A stretch of 64,000 nt of DNA. Source: Nicoliella lavandulae. Lineage in GTDB: Bacteria; Bacillota; Bacilli; Lactobacillales; Lactobacillaceae. The stretch spans positions 62,001-126,000 of the forward strand of contig NZ_JAWMWH010000003.1 in assembly GCF_037546185.1 (NCBI RefSeq), given 5' to 3'. The notes beneath the pieces were generated by a model, which saw only the letters and a program-made list of their open reading frames with translations, was not told the DNA's origin and searched no databases. Numbering within the stretch: position 1 is the stretch's first letter; every line of letters begins with the position of its first letter. Both the position numbers and the translations under genes were made by a program. Shown here piece after piece: positions 35,215-44,097 of this stretch.

Positions 35215-36552
35215 TTAAAGAAATTTCACGAATTTCTTGTTACTTGTAATATACTTACCAGCACCAATATAGAATCTGGTCACCCCTTTATATCTTACCA
35301 CTCGTTTAACCTTTAGCTTAGCACCAACTCGATAGAAGCGGTGTTTAGTATCAAATGATTTGCTACCATGAGTCCAAATTCCCTTATCATTAATTACTCG
35401 AATCTTTCGATCAGTATTATGCTTTAGGTTGGCCTTTTGATAGTATGCATTCGCAATGAATTTTGGATTCGTAGTTAGGTATCCTACGATATGGCGATCA
35501 GATTGATGGCTCTTAACGTAGTATCTAACCAACCCGCTCTTGGCGAGTTTGATCCGTTTAACTTCAAATTCATGGATCTTGTTTTGTGGTCTTTGATCAC
35601 GCTTGATGATCTTACCACGTTTGTCAAACGTTGCCTGACTATAAACATAGACTGGCTTGTGGTTGTAAATATAAATTGGCCGTTTAGTTAACTTGGCATT
35701 GAACTTATTGACATAACCATTAATGTAACCCTTTGGCTTGTCACGTAGTGAAGTCGTTGCCATCGATTGTTCAGCAGCTTCAGAGGCTCCTTCAGAATAG
35801 TAATTCATATAACTAGCACGGCCTTGTGCATATGCTGATTGATAGTTCTTGACATATTCAGCATTGTCACTAGCTACACTAGCCATTGAATCACCATTCA
35901 ATCCTTGAACGAAACCATTGTAAGCACCCTTGTAAATCGAATTGTTAGCAAATGACGCATTGACCGAATCCCGTTTGGCATCCCGAATTGCATCAGAATA
36001 GTAGTTCACAGTTGTACTACTGCTCAATCCTGAGTTAGCACTACTACTCATCGTAGCACTAGAACTAGCATTCGCTGAATTACTATTAGTGGCATTACCG
36101 TTTACGCTACTACCGTTTGTGGTAGGCCCTGCATTCGTGGTGCCGGTCGTTCCATTTGAAGTAGCTGAGTTAGCAGTCGTTCCACCATTCGTCGTCGAAG
36201 TAGTCGTTGTGCTATTACTACTGCTAGATGGCACGTACAACGATGCACTGTTGTTAATCGATGTGGAACCACTAGTACTTGGTGTTGTTCCATTATTGGT
36301 TGCATTAGAACTAGGGGTTGGATTAACGCTAGCTGATGGTTGCGAATTAGAACTAGGGTTCGAAGTAGGGTTGCTCGATGCCGAAGTAGTATTATTCATC
36401 CCACTAACCACACTGTTCGTAGCATTCGCTGCGTTACTGAGCATTGCAATGGCAATACTCATTTGAAGAGCTGCAGAACTAGCAGTAGCTACTGCTGATT
36501 CATCAGTGCTGTTTGCTTGACTCGCTGTTGATTGTGCTTGACTATCCGTAGC
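35215..36552 (-). pseudogene. Surface protein remnant: Ala/Ser/Asn-rich body with DUF5776-like C-terminus
   Basis: The frame is open from 36552 to the stop at 35215 (445 codons). The first ATG (36462) starts inside low-complexity sequence, with no ribosome binding site and no signal peptide, so this is a 3' remnant. It is in the same frame as the fragment upstream (36553-37062), separated only by TAA at 36553-36555. The first ~200 residues after that ATG are Ser/Thr/Asn/Ala/Gly-rich. A Tyr/Gly segment follows (YKGAYNGFVQGLNG, YAQGRASYMNYY), then Lys-rich wall-binding-like repeats (KRGKIIKRD, KSGLVRYYVK, GYLTTNPKFIANAYYQ) and a final TRFYIGAGKYITSNKKFVKF. The C-terminal half matches the end of the giant protein next door, so the two are paralogues sharing an envelope-attachment module. 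Confidence 0.8.
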
Positions 36553-37062
36553 TTACGCTGTTGCTGATTGTTGGTTAGCACTATTAACGGCTGCAGTTGC
36601 TAAACTAGCACTTTGCATTGCTTGGTTGTCCGTTGAAGTATCAGTACCCAACGTTTGAGCATTCGTCGTTGCTGATTGACTAGCAGATTGAGTTGCAGCA
36701 GCCGCTTGACTTGCATTTACATTCGCACTAGCCACAGCTTGACTCAATTGATTTACTAATGAGGTAGCTTGCGTTACATCATTAGCGGCTTGACTAGCCG
36801 CAATACTTCCAGCAAGGCCGTTAATTGCGCTCAATTCACCAACCCCAAAGGTTGTAACGAAGGCTGCAAAGCCGTTCTTACGAGCATAGCCATCAGCCAT
36901 GTATGAAGCATTTAATTCGTTAGCGTTACCAGTCCACTTAACATCATCACGACTAGTAATGTGATCTAAGAAATCTAAGTTGTAATCACCAGGGACCCCA
37001 AAAATCCGATTGGCACCCATAGCTTTAACAACATCAACTAAATAATCTGAAACTGTGTACAT
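36553..37062 (-). pseudogene. Chimera: 2-keto-acid decarboxylase N-terminus fused to Ala/Ser/Gln surface repeat
   Basis: Residues 1-86 from ATG 37062 (after GGGGGAATTAATA) match the N-terminus of ThDP-dependent 2-keto-acid/pyruvate decarboxylases of the KdcA/IpdC type. Visible motifs are IFGVPGDYNLDFLDHI, the cofactor-activating Glu in GNANELNASYMADGYAR, and TTFGVGELSAINGLAGS. Where the family continues with Tyr-Ala-Glu, the protein switches at about 36805 to IAASQAANDVTQATS and stays Ala/Ser/Gln-rich to a TAA at 36553. The full enzyme is about 550 residues, so the catalytic and C-terminal ThDP domains are gone. After the stop, the same frame runs on into the surface remnant. The product (169 residues) has no signal peptide and cannot be an enzyme. 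Confidence 0.88.
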
Positions 37063-37130
37063 TATTAATTCCCCCGATGTAAAATAATATCGTATATCTA
37101 TTTCTGCTTTCGCTCGAGCATGTATATATC

Positions 37131-37180
37131 TTAGTTCCAAATGCGTTGATGCAACAATCATCAAAAACCTATGGAACTAA
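37131..37180. promoter_or_regulatory. Likely LysR operator in the divergent intergenic region
   Basis: Two inverted repeats lie between the decarboxylase fragment and lysR. A perfect 9 bp pair, TTAGTTCCA (37131-37139) and TGGAACTAA (37172-37180), encloses TTGATG-7nt-CATCAA (37146-37164). The inner element has the dyad shape expected of LysR-type T-N11-A sites. Its position suggests the regulator once controlled the decarboxylase promoter and its own. Binding is inferred. Confidence 0.5.
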
Positions 37181-37212
37181 TAACTTTTAGTTATCAATCG
37201 AGGGGATTCAAT

Positions 37213-38087
37213 ATGGAAAATTTTACTTTTAATCAGCTAAGGTATTTTTATAAGTTGGTACAAACACTGAACTATCGCCAAGCGGCCGAAGAACTATACA
37301 TTAGCCAACCTGTCCTTAGTAAGCAAATTAAAGCACTAGAAAAAGCCATTCAGGTGAAGTTATTTTATAAAACTGGCGACATATTGAATTAACTGCTGCT
37401 GGCAACGAGTTCGTAATTCATGTGGGTCAGATTTTTAAAAATATTAACGAAACCAGCCAATCAATGGACAAGTTTATTCAATCAAAAGAAACCACCTTAA
37501 AGGTCGGCTTTGCAGAAGATCAATTATTTTATCCGTTAATGAACCATCTTTCCAATACTAAAATTAAAATGCAGGAAATAATACACTCCGAAATTATCGC
37601 TAAGATTAAAAATCATCAACTAGATGCCGGGGTGACATTTTTACCGGTTGAGGATCGTGAACTAACTAGTCAGTTTATCTTTGATGATGAAGTAGTAGCG
37701 GTTGTGGCCACTAAAAGCAAGTTAGCGCAACTAACTCAAATTTCAATGAACCAGGTGGCCCAGACTCCTATCTCCACTATGTCGAGTAAATTTCACTTTC
37801 GTAAGTTACTTGACCAGTTCTTCCAAGACAAATTAATTCTGCCAAACTATCAATATGAATTAAGTAGTGTCGGTAGTTGCATCAACATCATTCAAAATGA
37901 TGCAAATTCCGTAGCGCTAGTACCTAAATCCGTCTTAACATCTAAGCAATGTACTAACGTCAAAATGTTACCAATCGTAGACCAGATGTTATCGATTCAA
38001 ATGGGATTAGTCTACTTAAAAGAAACCCAATCCACTCCACCACTAACAAACTTGGCGAATCAATTAATTAGTCAATTCAATCAATAG
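37213..38087 (+). pseudogene. LysR-family transcriptional regulator, frameshifted
   Basis: ATG 37213 follows GAGGGGATTCAAT. Residues 1-58 form a typical LysR winged helix-turn-helix (FNQLRYFYKLVQTLNYRQAA, then SQPVLSKQIKALEKA). After KLFYKTG the frame ends at TAA 37390-37392. In the +1 frame the expected RHIELTAAGNEFVIHVGQI continues from about 37378, so one base has been lost near 37375-37378. The remainder (to 38087) is an intact LysR substrate-binding domain. It is divergent from the truncated decarboxylase, its presumed target. The shift could be real decay or a single-base sequencing error; the loss of its partner favours decay. Confidence 0.85.
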
Positions 38088-38161
38088 ACCGATTTCATCA
38101 TAAATAGCGTTATTCTACATAATAAGATATAATGAATTTAACTATATTAATATTTATGGAG

Positions 38162-39058
38162 ATGACGTTTATTTTACATATTAGTAACTTATCCAAACAA
38201 TTTAAAAATGTGCAAGCATTAAAAAATGTTTCTTTTGATGCCCACACTGGTCGAATATTAGGATTAATCGGTCAAAATGGTGCTGGTAAATCGACCACTT
38301 TTCATAGTATTCTCAACTTTATTCGTTTCGATGGTACGATTCAGTGGAACAATCAGCCAATCACTAACGATACATTTGATAAAATTGGCTATTTACCAGA
38401 AGAACGCAGCTTAATGACTGAGTTAACAATTCAAAAACAAATCATTTACTTTGCGAAACTAAAGGATCGGCCGGCTAAATGGACTAAGGCTAGAATCAAT
38501 GAATGGCTCCAAAAATTTGAAGTTAAAGGCCAACCCAAAGATAAAATCAAGTCCCTATCAAAAGGAAATCAGCAAAAGATTCAACTTATCTGTACGTTGA
38601 TTCATGAACCTAGTTTAATTATTCTAGATGAACCATTTAGTGGATTAGATCCAGTTAATGCTGACTTTTTAAAACAAGCGATTCTAGAAGCGCGTTATAA
38701 CGGTGCCACCATCATTTTTTCCAGTCATAATATGACCAACGTTGAAGAAATTTGCGATGACTTGGTGATGTTACGTAACGGCCAAGTGGTCTTGAACGGC
38801 CCCGTCCAACAGGTACGTAATCAATTTGGTAAGAATGAATTATTCGTTACCACCCCAATGTCGCCAGATGAATTAAAACAACTACCGGGTGTGGTTGATT
38901 TAATAACTCGTGGTGAGCATCAATACAAATTGAAGCTATCCAATCCAGAAGTCGGTAAGCAATTATTTGAAATGATTAGCCATGGTAAATACATTGAGGA
39001 ATTTAGTCAACAGCCACCATCGTTAGATGAAATCTTCAGAGAAAAGGTTGGTGAATAA
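38162..39058 (+). CDS. ABC transporter ATPase, NatA/YhaQ-like exporter type
   Basis: ATP-binding half of an ABC-2 exporter. Walker A GQNGAGKST, signature LSKGNQQKIQLI, Walker B SLIILDEPFSGLDP and the H-loop SSHNMTNVEEICDDL are all present. The C-terminal extension (about 80 residues) is typical of the NatA/YhaQ group. The start is unsettled. In-frame ATGs stand at 38132, 38156 and 38162, but the only good ribosome binding site (GGAG 38158-38161) overlaps them and lies 9 bases before ATT 38171. Starting there gives (M)LHISNLSKQF, exactly where the family begins. The next gene starts one base after the stop, so the two are translationally coupled. Substrate unknown (Na+, drugs or lipids are possible). 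Confidence 0.88.
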   Translation: MTFILHISNLSKQFKNVQALKNVSFDAHTGRILGLIGQNGAGKSTTFHSILNFIRFDGTIQWNNQPITNDTFDKIGYLPEERSLMTELTIQKQIIYFAKLKDRPAKWTKARINEWLQKFEVKGQPKDKIKSLSKGNQQKIQLICTLIHEPSLIILDEPFSGLDPVNADFLKQAILEARYNGATIIFSSHNMTNVEEICDDLVMLRNGQVVLNGPVQQVRNQFGKNELFVTTPMSPDELKQLPGVVDLITRGEHQYKLKLSNPEVGKQLFEMISHGKYIEEFSQQPPSLDEIFREKVGE

Positions 39059-39059
39059 A

Positions 39060-40283
39060 ATGAGTAAGTTATTTACCATCATTTCAGAGACATATACTAG
39101 TCAAGTTAAATCAAAAAGCTTTATCTTAATGCTGTTACTACCATTTATTTTTGTTATTATTACCGCTGGGAGTGGCTTTATTAGTGGGAATAGTGCCAAT
39201 AATGCTCAGGAACAATATGCAGTAATTGCTAATTCCAATATTAAAAATGGAATCGTTAAATCAGATGGCGATGAAATTGACTCAAGTGTTAAAACCATTC
39301 CAGAAGCAAAAGCTAAGATTAAAACTGGTGACTTGGTTGGATATGTAACCGTTGAACAATCAAATGATCAACTCCAGGTTAACTATGTTGGAGACCAAAG
39401 CTTAGATAGTGACATTAAGGACGATTTAATGCGAATCGTAGCAATTGAGCAAAGCCAGTTGAATATCCATAACGGTAATCTAACTAATGATCAATTAGCC
39501 AAGCTATCAATTCAACCGACGTTTAAAAGTAAAGTTCAGAACAATAACAAATCTAACGAAAGCATTATTAAATTAATATCATTAGATGCCTTGATCTTTA
39601 TTTTGTACATTCTATTATTAATGTATTCAGGAATTACTGCTAGTGTCATCGCTAAAGAAAAGGGCTCAAAGATTATTGAAATTATATTTAGTAGTACTTC
39701 TCCTGTAAAATATTTTATCGGTAAGATCAGCGGAGTCATCTTAATGATGCTCACTCAGTTGGCAGTATACGTTGCCATTATTGGTGGTAGCTATCAATTC
39801 TTAAAACGCACGCCGTTCATGAAAAAGATGCTTAGCGAATATGAACCAGTAATTAATAAAATTTTGGGCAATTTGATTAACATTAACTTTGTGTTCATCG
39901 TGTTAGGATTAATTATTGGAATCTTGTTATCAGCAGCATGTGGTGCGCTAGTAGCGCGTAAAGAAGACGCAGCCAAAGCAGCACAGCCAGTTGTATTTCT
40001 GATTATGATTTTATTTTTCAGCTCATTAATGTTACAGAACAATAGTAACCAAATCATTGCCAAAGTATTATCATATATACCTGTTACTTCGACCTTCTTT
40101 ATGCCAATTCGGGTCATTAATGGACAAGTCAGTGGACTAAACATTGCGATTTCACTTGTGATTCTCATTGTGTTCATCTGGGGATTAATTTACGGAATCG
40201 CTAAAATATATAAAGGTCTAATGCTGCAAAATGATGATAGTGGTTGGTTAAAAAGTTTAATCCATGGAATTAAATATCATTAA
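39060..40283 (+). CDS. ABC-2 type exporter permease, NatB/YhaP-like
   Basis: 407 residues, starting at ATG 39060 one base after the ATPase stop. There is one N-terminal membrane segment (SFILMLLLPFIFVIITAG). A long extracytoplasmic domain follows (about residues 40-165), then a cluster of five membrane segments in the C-terminal half with SASVIAKEKGSKIIEIIFSS-type ABC-2 core sequence. This topology matches the NatB/YhaP family that pairs with NatA-like ATPases. It forms a two-gene operon ending at the hairpin at 40289. Confidence 0.87.
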   Translation: MSKLFTIISETYTSQVKSKSFILMLLLPFIFVIITAGSGFISGNSANNAQEQYAVIANSNIKNGIVKSDGDEIDSSVKTIPEAKAKIKTGDLVGYVTVEQSNDQLQVNYVGDQSLDSDIKDDLMRIVAIEQSQLNIHNGNLTNDQLAKLSIQPTFKSKVQNNNKSNESIIKLISLDALIFILYILLLMYSGITASVIAKEKGSKIIEIIFSSTSPVKYFIGKISGVILMMLTQLAVYVAIIGGSYQFLKRTPFMKKMLSEYEPVINKILGNLININFVFIVLGLIIGILLSAACGALVARKEDAAKAAQPVVFLIMILFFSSLMLQNNSNQIIAKVLSYIPVTSTFFMPIRVINGQVSGLNIAISLVILIVFIWGLIYGIAKIYKGLMLQNDDSGWLKSLIHGIKYH

Positions 40284-40288
40284 TTATT

Positions 40289-40314
40289 AAAAGTCATCTT
40301 TCGAGATGGCTTTT
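40289..40314 (+). terminator. Terminator after the ABC exporter operon
   Basis: Stem aaaagtcatct / agatggctttt (one G-U pair) closes on a TTCG tetraloop, 5 bases past the permease stop. Confidence 0.85.
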
Positions 40315-40364
40315 AATATGCAATAATTGTATTTATCATTAATATTAGAATTAGAGGGATCTTC

Positions 40365-41954
40365 TTGAATAAAAAAATGTTATCTGGATCTTTTTGGCTT
40401 TCAGTTAGCAGCATCCTATCCAAGGTATTAGGAATTGTTTATCTAATCCCATGGTTAATCATGCTCGGTAGTTATAGTAACCAACTCAACGCCCAAGCTA
40501 TCTTTAACGCCTCTTATAATCCATACGGACTATTAATCGCCGTTGGAACCGCCGGATTACCATCTGTAATCGCTCGCCGGGTTTCGGCCCTTAACTCACG
40601 TAATCAATATTTAGATAGTGCTTATATCACTAAACTAGCTTTAATCATTATGTTAATTGCCGGAGTGGCCTGTGGAATTGTTTTGTACTTACTGGCCCCC
40701 ATCATCGCAGCTGGGACGCCCGTTAATTCAATCGATCAAGCAGTAACGTCAATTCGAATGCTAGTCCCCGCAATTATTTTAATTCCGTCCATGAGCATGG
40801 TCCGGGGCTGGTTTCAGGGACACAATGACCTAAAACCATATGGAATTTCACAGCTGTGGGAGCAGTTAGCTCGGGCGTTATTTATTATCGGTGCGACCTT
40901 TGTAATTGTAAAAGTGCTCCATATGAATTACATTATTGCTGTTTATTTCAGTGTTTTTGGTGCGTTCATAGGCTCATTAACTAGTTATCTCTACCTATTC
41001 TTTTATGGCCGCAAGCAATTAGGTAGTTATCGTGAACAAATGGCGGACAGTAAACCCCGCTCGCTAAACAATATCACTAAGGCCATAATGGGGCTTTGGT
41101 ATTCATCCATTCCATTTGTTCTCGTCGGCTCATGCATTACAATTAGCCAATTCATTGACCAAGTATTTTTCAAACAGGTATTAGTGGGGGTTAACCATCT
41201 TAGTGCTGAATACGTTAACTATTTATATACCGTCTCATCAGCCAATCCCAGTAAAATCACTGTTATGGTCATTTCATTAGCCACTTCTGTATCAGAAACT
41301 AGTTTACCCCTGTTTGCTGAACTTCATGCTAAACGAGATCGGGCTGGTATCAAAAAGTTACTAATAGAAAATTATCGGCTCTTGTTGTTGTTTTTATTGC
41401 CAATTGTTATTATTGCTGGTTTCGCCGCTGGGCCACTTTATACCATTTTATTCACTCATGACTCAGTCGGTAGTTACTTTTTAGTACAAAATATCATCCA
41501 AAGCATCTTTTTAGGGCTAGCGGTTAACGCATTGACCCTTCTCCAATCAGTGCATGCAAGCCGTAAAGCTGTGTTATACATGCTGATTGGAATCATCATA
41601 AAGCTAGCACTGCAATTTCCATTACTTAAAGCACTCGGCGCTAATGGTGCCATCATCGCCACTGACGTCGCATTCGTAATAATATTATTGTTAGGATATC
41701 ATCGGCTCAATCGATTCTATGGAGTTAGCTTGAAACCATTAATGCCCATCATTTTTATTAATAGTTGCTTGACGATCATCTTAGCAATTTATCACGTTAC
41801 ATTGCAAAATGATTTTAACCCAATGGATCGGTTCAGTAGCTTTATCTATCTTGCCTTTTATGGCATTATTACAGTTACCATTTATTTAACGTTTACAATT
41901 AAAACCGGGATGTTAAAGGATATATTTGGAATTGAATTAAATCAAAGGAAATAA
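40365..41954 (+). CDS. Polysaccharide/lipid II flippase of the MurJ/YtgP-SpoVB (MATE-like) family
   Basis: 529-residue polytopic membrane protein with about 14 hydrophobic segments and no soluble domain. The N-terminus (SGSFWLSVSSILSKVLGIVY) and the conserved GWFQGHNDLKPYGISQLWEQ motif are hallmarks of the SpoVB/YtgP branch of the MOP flippase superfamily, which moves lipid-linked oligosaccharides or lipid II outward. The start is TTG 40365, after AGAGGGAT; the internal ATG 40377 has no better site. It is followed after 5 bases by the deacylase-like gene, so the two are probably co-transcribed. Whether it serves peptidoglycan or surface polysaccharide cannot be told here. Confidence 0.87.
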   Translation: MNKKMLSGSFWLSVSSILSKVLGIVYLIPWLIMLGSYSNQLNAQAIFNASYNPYGLLIAVGTAGLPSVIARRVSALNSRNQYLDSAYITKLALIIMLIAGVACGIVLYLLAPIIAAGTPVNSIDQAVTSIRMLVPAIILIPSMSMVRGWFQGHNDLKPYGISQLWEQLARALFIIGATFVIVKVLHMNYIIAVYFSVFGAFIGSLTSYLYLFFYGRKQLGSYREQMADSKPRSLNNITKAIMGLWYSSIPFVLVGSCITISQFIDQVFFKQVLVGVNHLSAEYVNYLYTVSSANPSKITVMVISLATSVSETSLPLFAELHAKRDRAGIKKLLIENYRLLLLFLLPIVIIAGFAAGPLYTILFTHDSVGSYFLVQNIIQSIFLGLAVNALTLLQSVHASRKAVLYMLIGIIIKLALQFPLLKALGANGAIIATDVAFVIILLLGYHRLNRFYGVSLKPLMPIIFINSCLTIILAIYHVTLQNDFNPMDRFSSFIYLAFYGIITVTIYLTFTIKTGMLKDIFGIELNQRK

Positions 41955-41959
41955 TTATT

Positions 41960-42436
41960 ATGAATCAAGATTTAAAGCAGTTATTTAATAATTTAGAGAT
42001 TCCATTTAAATTAGTTGAGCATCAACCTATTTACACCATCCAAGATGCACAAAATTTAAACTTAGATGATAATGTTTTAGAGATTAAAAATTTATTCTTG
42101 CATAATCAAAACAAGTCTAAATATTATCTTTTCAGTATGCCTGCTAACTTAAGAATTCCGTTAAAAGAACTGGCTAGCATGACTAATGATAAACACCTAA
42201 GCTTCGTTTCTGAACCAGAACTAATGGATAAATTAGGCACCTATCCTGGATCAGTATCAATATTGAATGCGGTAAATGACCATGATAAATCTGTCATTTA
42301 TTATGTAGCAAAGAGCATTTTACAAAATCATCACGTTGCATACCATCCAAATCAAAACGATCAAACCATTATTTTTGATGGTAATCGAATCAAGGATATT
42401 TTAAACGGTTATCAATTTAAATCTTTTGAAGGATAA
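41960..42436 (+). CDS. YbaK/ProX-like prolyl-tRNA deacylase domain protein
   Basis: 158 residues, a stand-alone editing domain of the YbaK/PrdX type that hydrolyses mis-acylated tRNA(Pro). Visible landmarks are LVEHQPIYTIQDA, the invariant KNLFLHNQNK stretch with its Lys, MPANLRIPLKELA, the GSVSILNAVND turn (normally GSVtpfglxND) and AYHPNQNDQTIIF. The length matches the free-standing family. ATG 41960 follows AAAGGAAAT and lies just downstream of the flippase. This keeps translation accurate and is unrelated to the flippase's job. Confidence 0.85.
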   Translation: MNQDLKQLFNNLEIPFKLVEHQPIYTIQDAQNLNLDDNVLEIKNLFLHNQNKSKYYLFSMPANLRIPLKELASMTNDKHLSFVSEPELMDKLGTYPGSVSILNAVNDHDKSVIYYVAKSILQNHHVAYHPNQNDQTIIFDGNRIKDILNGYQFKSFEG

Positions 42437-42445
42437 TCAAATCAG

Positions 42446-42486
42446 AAAAGACTGTTACTGAATTTAACATCAGTAGCAGTCTTTTT
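42446..42486 (+). terminator. Terminator after the flippase-deacylase operon
   Basis: A 16 bp near-perfect stem (aaaagactgttactga / tcagtagcagtctttt) with an 8 nt loop and a T run, starting 9 bases after the stop. Confidence 0.88.
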
Positions 42487-42548
42487 AATTATATGTAGAA
42501 ATAATCAATAATTTGCTAATTCGATTAGTATCTCATTGAAAATAATAG

Positions 42549-42554
42549 TATAAT
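42549..42554 (+). promoter_or_regulatory. -10 box that decides the start of the beta-helix gene
   Basis: TATAAT at 42549-42554 overlaps the first in-frame ATG (42553). Transcription would therefore begin near 42561 and could not include that ATG, which supports the TTG start at 42595 behind AAAGGGGAT. The -35 is weak (ttagta at 42525). Confidence 0.6.
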
Positions 42555-42594
42555 GAAAAAGCTAACAATAAGTATACATAAAGGGGATTTAAAA

Positions 42595-44028
42595 TTGAAT
42601 ATTAATGTCAAAAGAGTTATTTCATTACTGGCCGTATCTACTATTTTTATGAGCATCGATAGCATTCATAATAGTTCAACGATCACCAGTGCATCCGTCA
42701 AGAAAAAGAATAAAAAGGTACAAAAGAAGATTAAACCAAAAATCACTAAATCAAAAATTAAGAAGAGTAAAAAAGTAACCAAAACTAAAAATATCAATAA
42801 TAATGTGATTAACGTAAATGGCACCAACGGTAAAGATGGTAAAAATGGAATCGACGGTAAGAATGGTAAAGATGGTAGCAATGGACAAAACGGAAAAGAT
42901 GGCAGAGATGGAAAAGACGGAAAGGACGGAAAGGACGCACTATCCGGAGTTTACTATAACATAACTGATTATGGAGCTAAGAGTAGCGATTCAAGTGTTG
43001 ATACTGGAGCCATTATTAACACAATCATTTCTAAGCTACCTACATCTGGTGGAACCATCTTAATTCCTAACGGTGATTTTTATTTAAAAACACCAATTTT
43101 GATCAATCGTAACCACGTTCGAATTAAGGGCATCAATGCCGGGATCAGATCTAATGTTGATGCTGACAACACTTCATTAACTTCCGGCGGGGGTATCCGA
43201 TTAATTGTAGCTGCTAATAATAATACTGGAATTCAAATTGGTACGGCCAAATCCAGTTCTAGAATTAGTGGTGTCGAAGTCGATCATCTTAATATGGTTG
43301 GTAATAGTAATCAAACATTGCAAACATTAATCAATAGCACTCAAGATTCTGATGGCCTAAAAATTCATGACGTTGCGTTGAAGAACGCAACCCATGGAAT
43401 TATATTAAATGGTGCAGACACGCCTGACATTCGTGATAATTGGATTTCTGAATTAAAGAATGGAGTTCAATTATTAGGTGCATCCCAACAAGCTAAAATT
43501 ATCAATAACTTTATTGGTGCCCAACCAGAAGGGATTTCAATCAAATTAGATAATCCATATGCTGCTACTATCTCAGATAATAATATCTATCCAGATGGAT
43601 TTACGAACTTAGAAATTAATAATGGTGATCACGTTATGGTTTCAAATAATAACATTCAATCATATTATAGTCGGGCTATTTACATTACCGGAAACTATAA
43701 CACCCTTTCTAACAACGTCGTTTACATTCGTGGCAATAAAGACAACCCTAAGGGATTTGATAAGAAAATTGGTGATATTTATATTTCTGGGAGCAACAAC
43801 GTCTTACAGGGAAACCATCTAACTTCTGAACAAGAATCAGAAGCTACTCGTGAACTAATTATGGGTGGTAATAACAACACCATTAAGTTAGATACAATTG
43901 ATGGTGCTGAATCTAACTCCAAAGTAGTAATCAATGGTAATGCTAACAATAATAAGGTGCTATACTCAGTTCAAAACACTGAATTTCAAGATGGCAACAA
44001 CAGTACCAACGTTAATACCCCTAGCTAA
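42595..44028 (+). CDS. Secreted collagen-like, beta-helix (pectate lyase-fold) surface protein
   Basis: 477 residues from TTG 42595 (AAAGGGGAT 8 bases upstream). A signal peptide covers about residues 1-33 (hydrophobic VISLLAVSTIFMSI). A very Lys-rich segment (KKKNKKVQKKIKPKITKSK) spans about 34-66, and twelve or so Gly-x-Asp/Asn collagen-like triplets (GKDGKNGIDGKNGKDG) span about 80-120. From residue ~125 there is a right-handed beta-helix starting YYNITDYGAKSSDSSVDTGA, the entry motif of the pectate-lyase/tail-spike fold. The helix continues with NosD-like Asn/Ile ladders to the end. No sortase motif is seen; the basic segment could hold it to the wall. Trimerisation through the collagen stretch and carbohydrate binding or cleavage are inferred. 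Confidence 0.85.
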   Translation: MNINVKRVISLLAVSTIFMSIDSIHNSSTITSASVKKKNKKVQKKIKPKITKSKIKKSKKVTKTKNINNNVINVNGTNGKDGKNGIDGKNGKDGSNGQNGKDGRDGKDGKDGKDALSGVYYNITDYGAKSSDSSVDTGAIINTIISKLPTSGGTILIPNGDFYLKTPILINRNHVRIKGINAGIRSNVDADNTSLTSGGGIRLIVAANNNTGIQIGTAKSSSRISGVEVDHLNMVGNSNQTLQTLINSTQDSDGLKIHDVALKNATHGIILNGADTPDIRDNWISELKNGVQLLGASQQAKIINNFIGAQPEGISIKLDNPYAATISDNNIYPDGFTNLEINNGDHVMVSNNNIQSYYSRAIYITGNYNTLSNNVVYIRGNKDNPKGFDKKIGDIYISGSNNVLQGNHLTSEQESEATRELIMGGNNNTIKLDTIDGAESNSKVVINGNANNNKVLYSVQNTEFQDGNNSTNVNTPS

Positions 44029-44062
44029 AATTAATAATTTTAAAGTCATTAAAAATAATCTT

Positions 44063-44097
44063 AAAAGACTAGTTGAAAAAATTCAGCTAGTCTTTTT
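44063..44097 (+). terminator. Terminator after the beta-helix protein gene
   Basis: Stem aaaagactagttgaa / ttcagctagtctttt with a short A-rich loop and a T5 run. Confidence 0.85.

Noticed and set aside
36463..36552. Independent gene starting at ATG 36462
   Set aside because: There is no ribosome binding site and no signal peptide, and the same frame is open upstream to the TAA at 36553, so it is the 3' part of the chimera.
39536..40177. Minus-strand frames opposite the ABC permease gene
   Set aside because: They are antisense shadows of a membrane-protein gene without ribosome sites.
42553..42594. ATG 42553 as the start of the beta-helix protein
   Set aside because: It overlaps a TATAAT -10 box, while TTG 42595 has a good ribosome site and begins the signal peptide directly.
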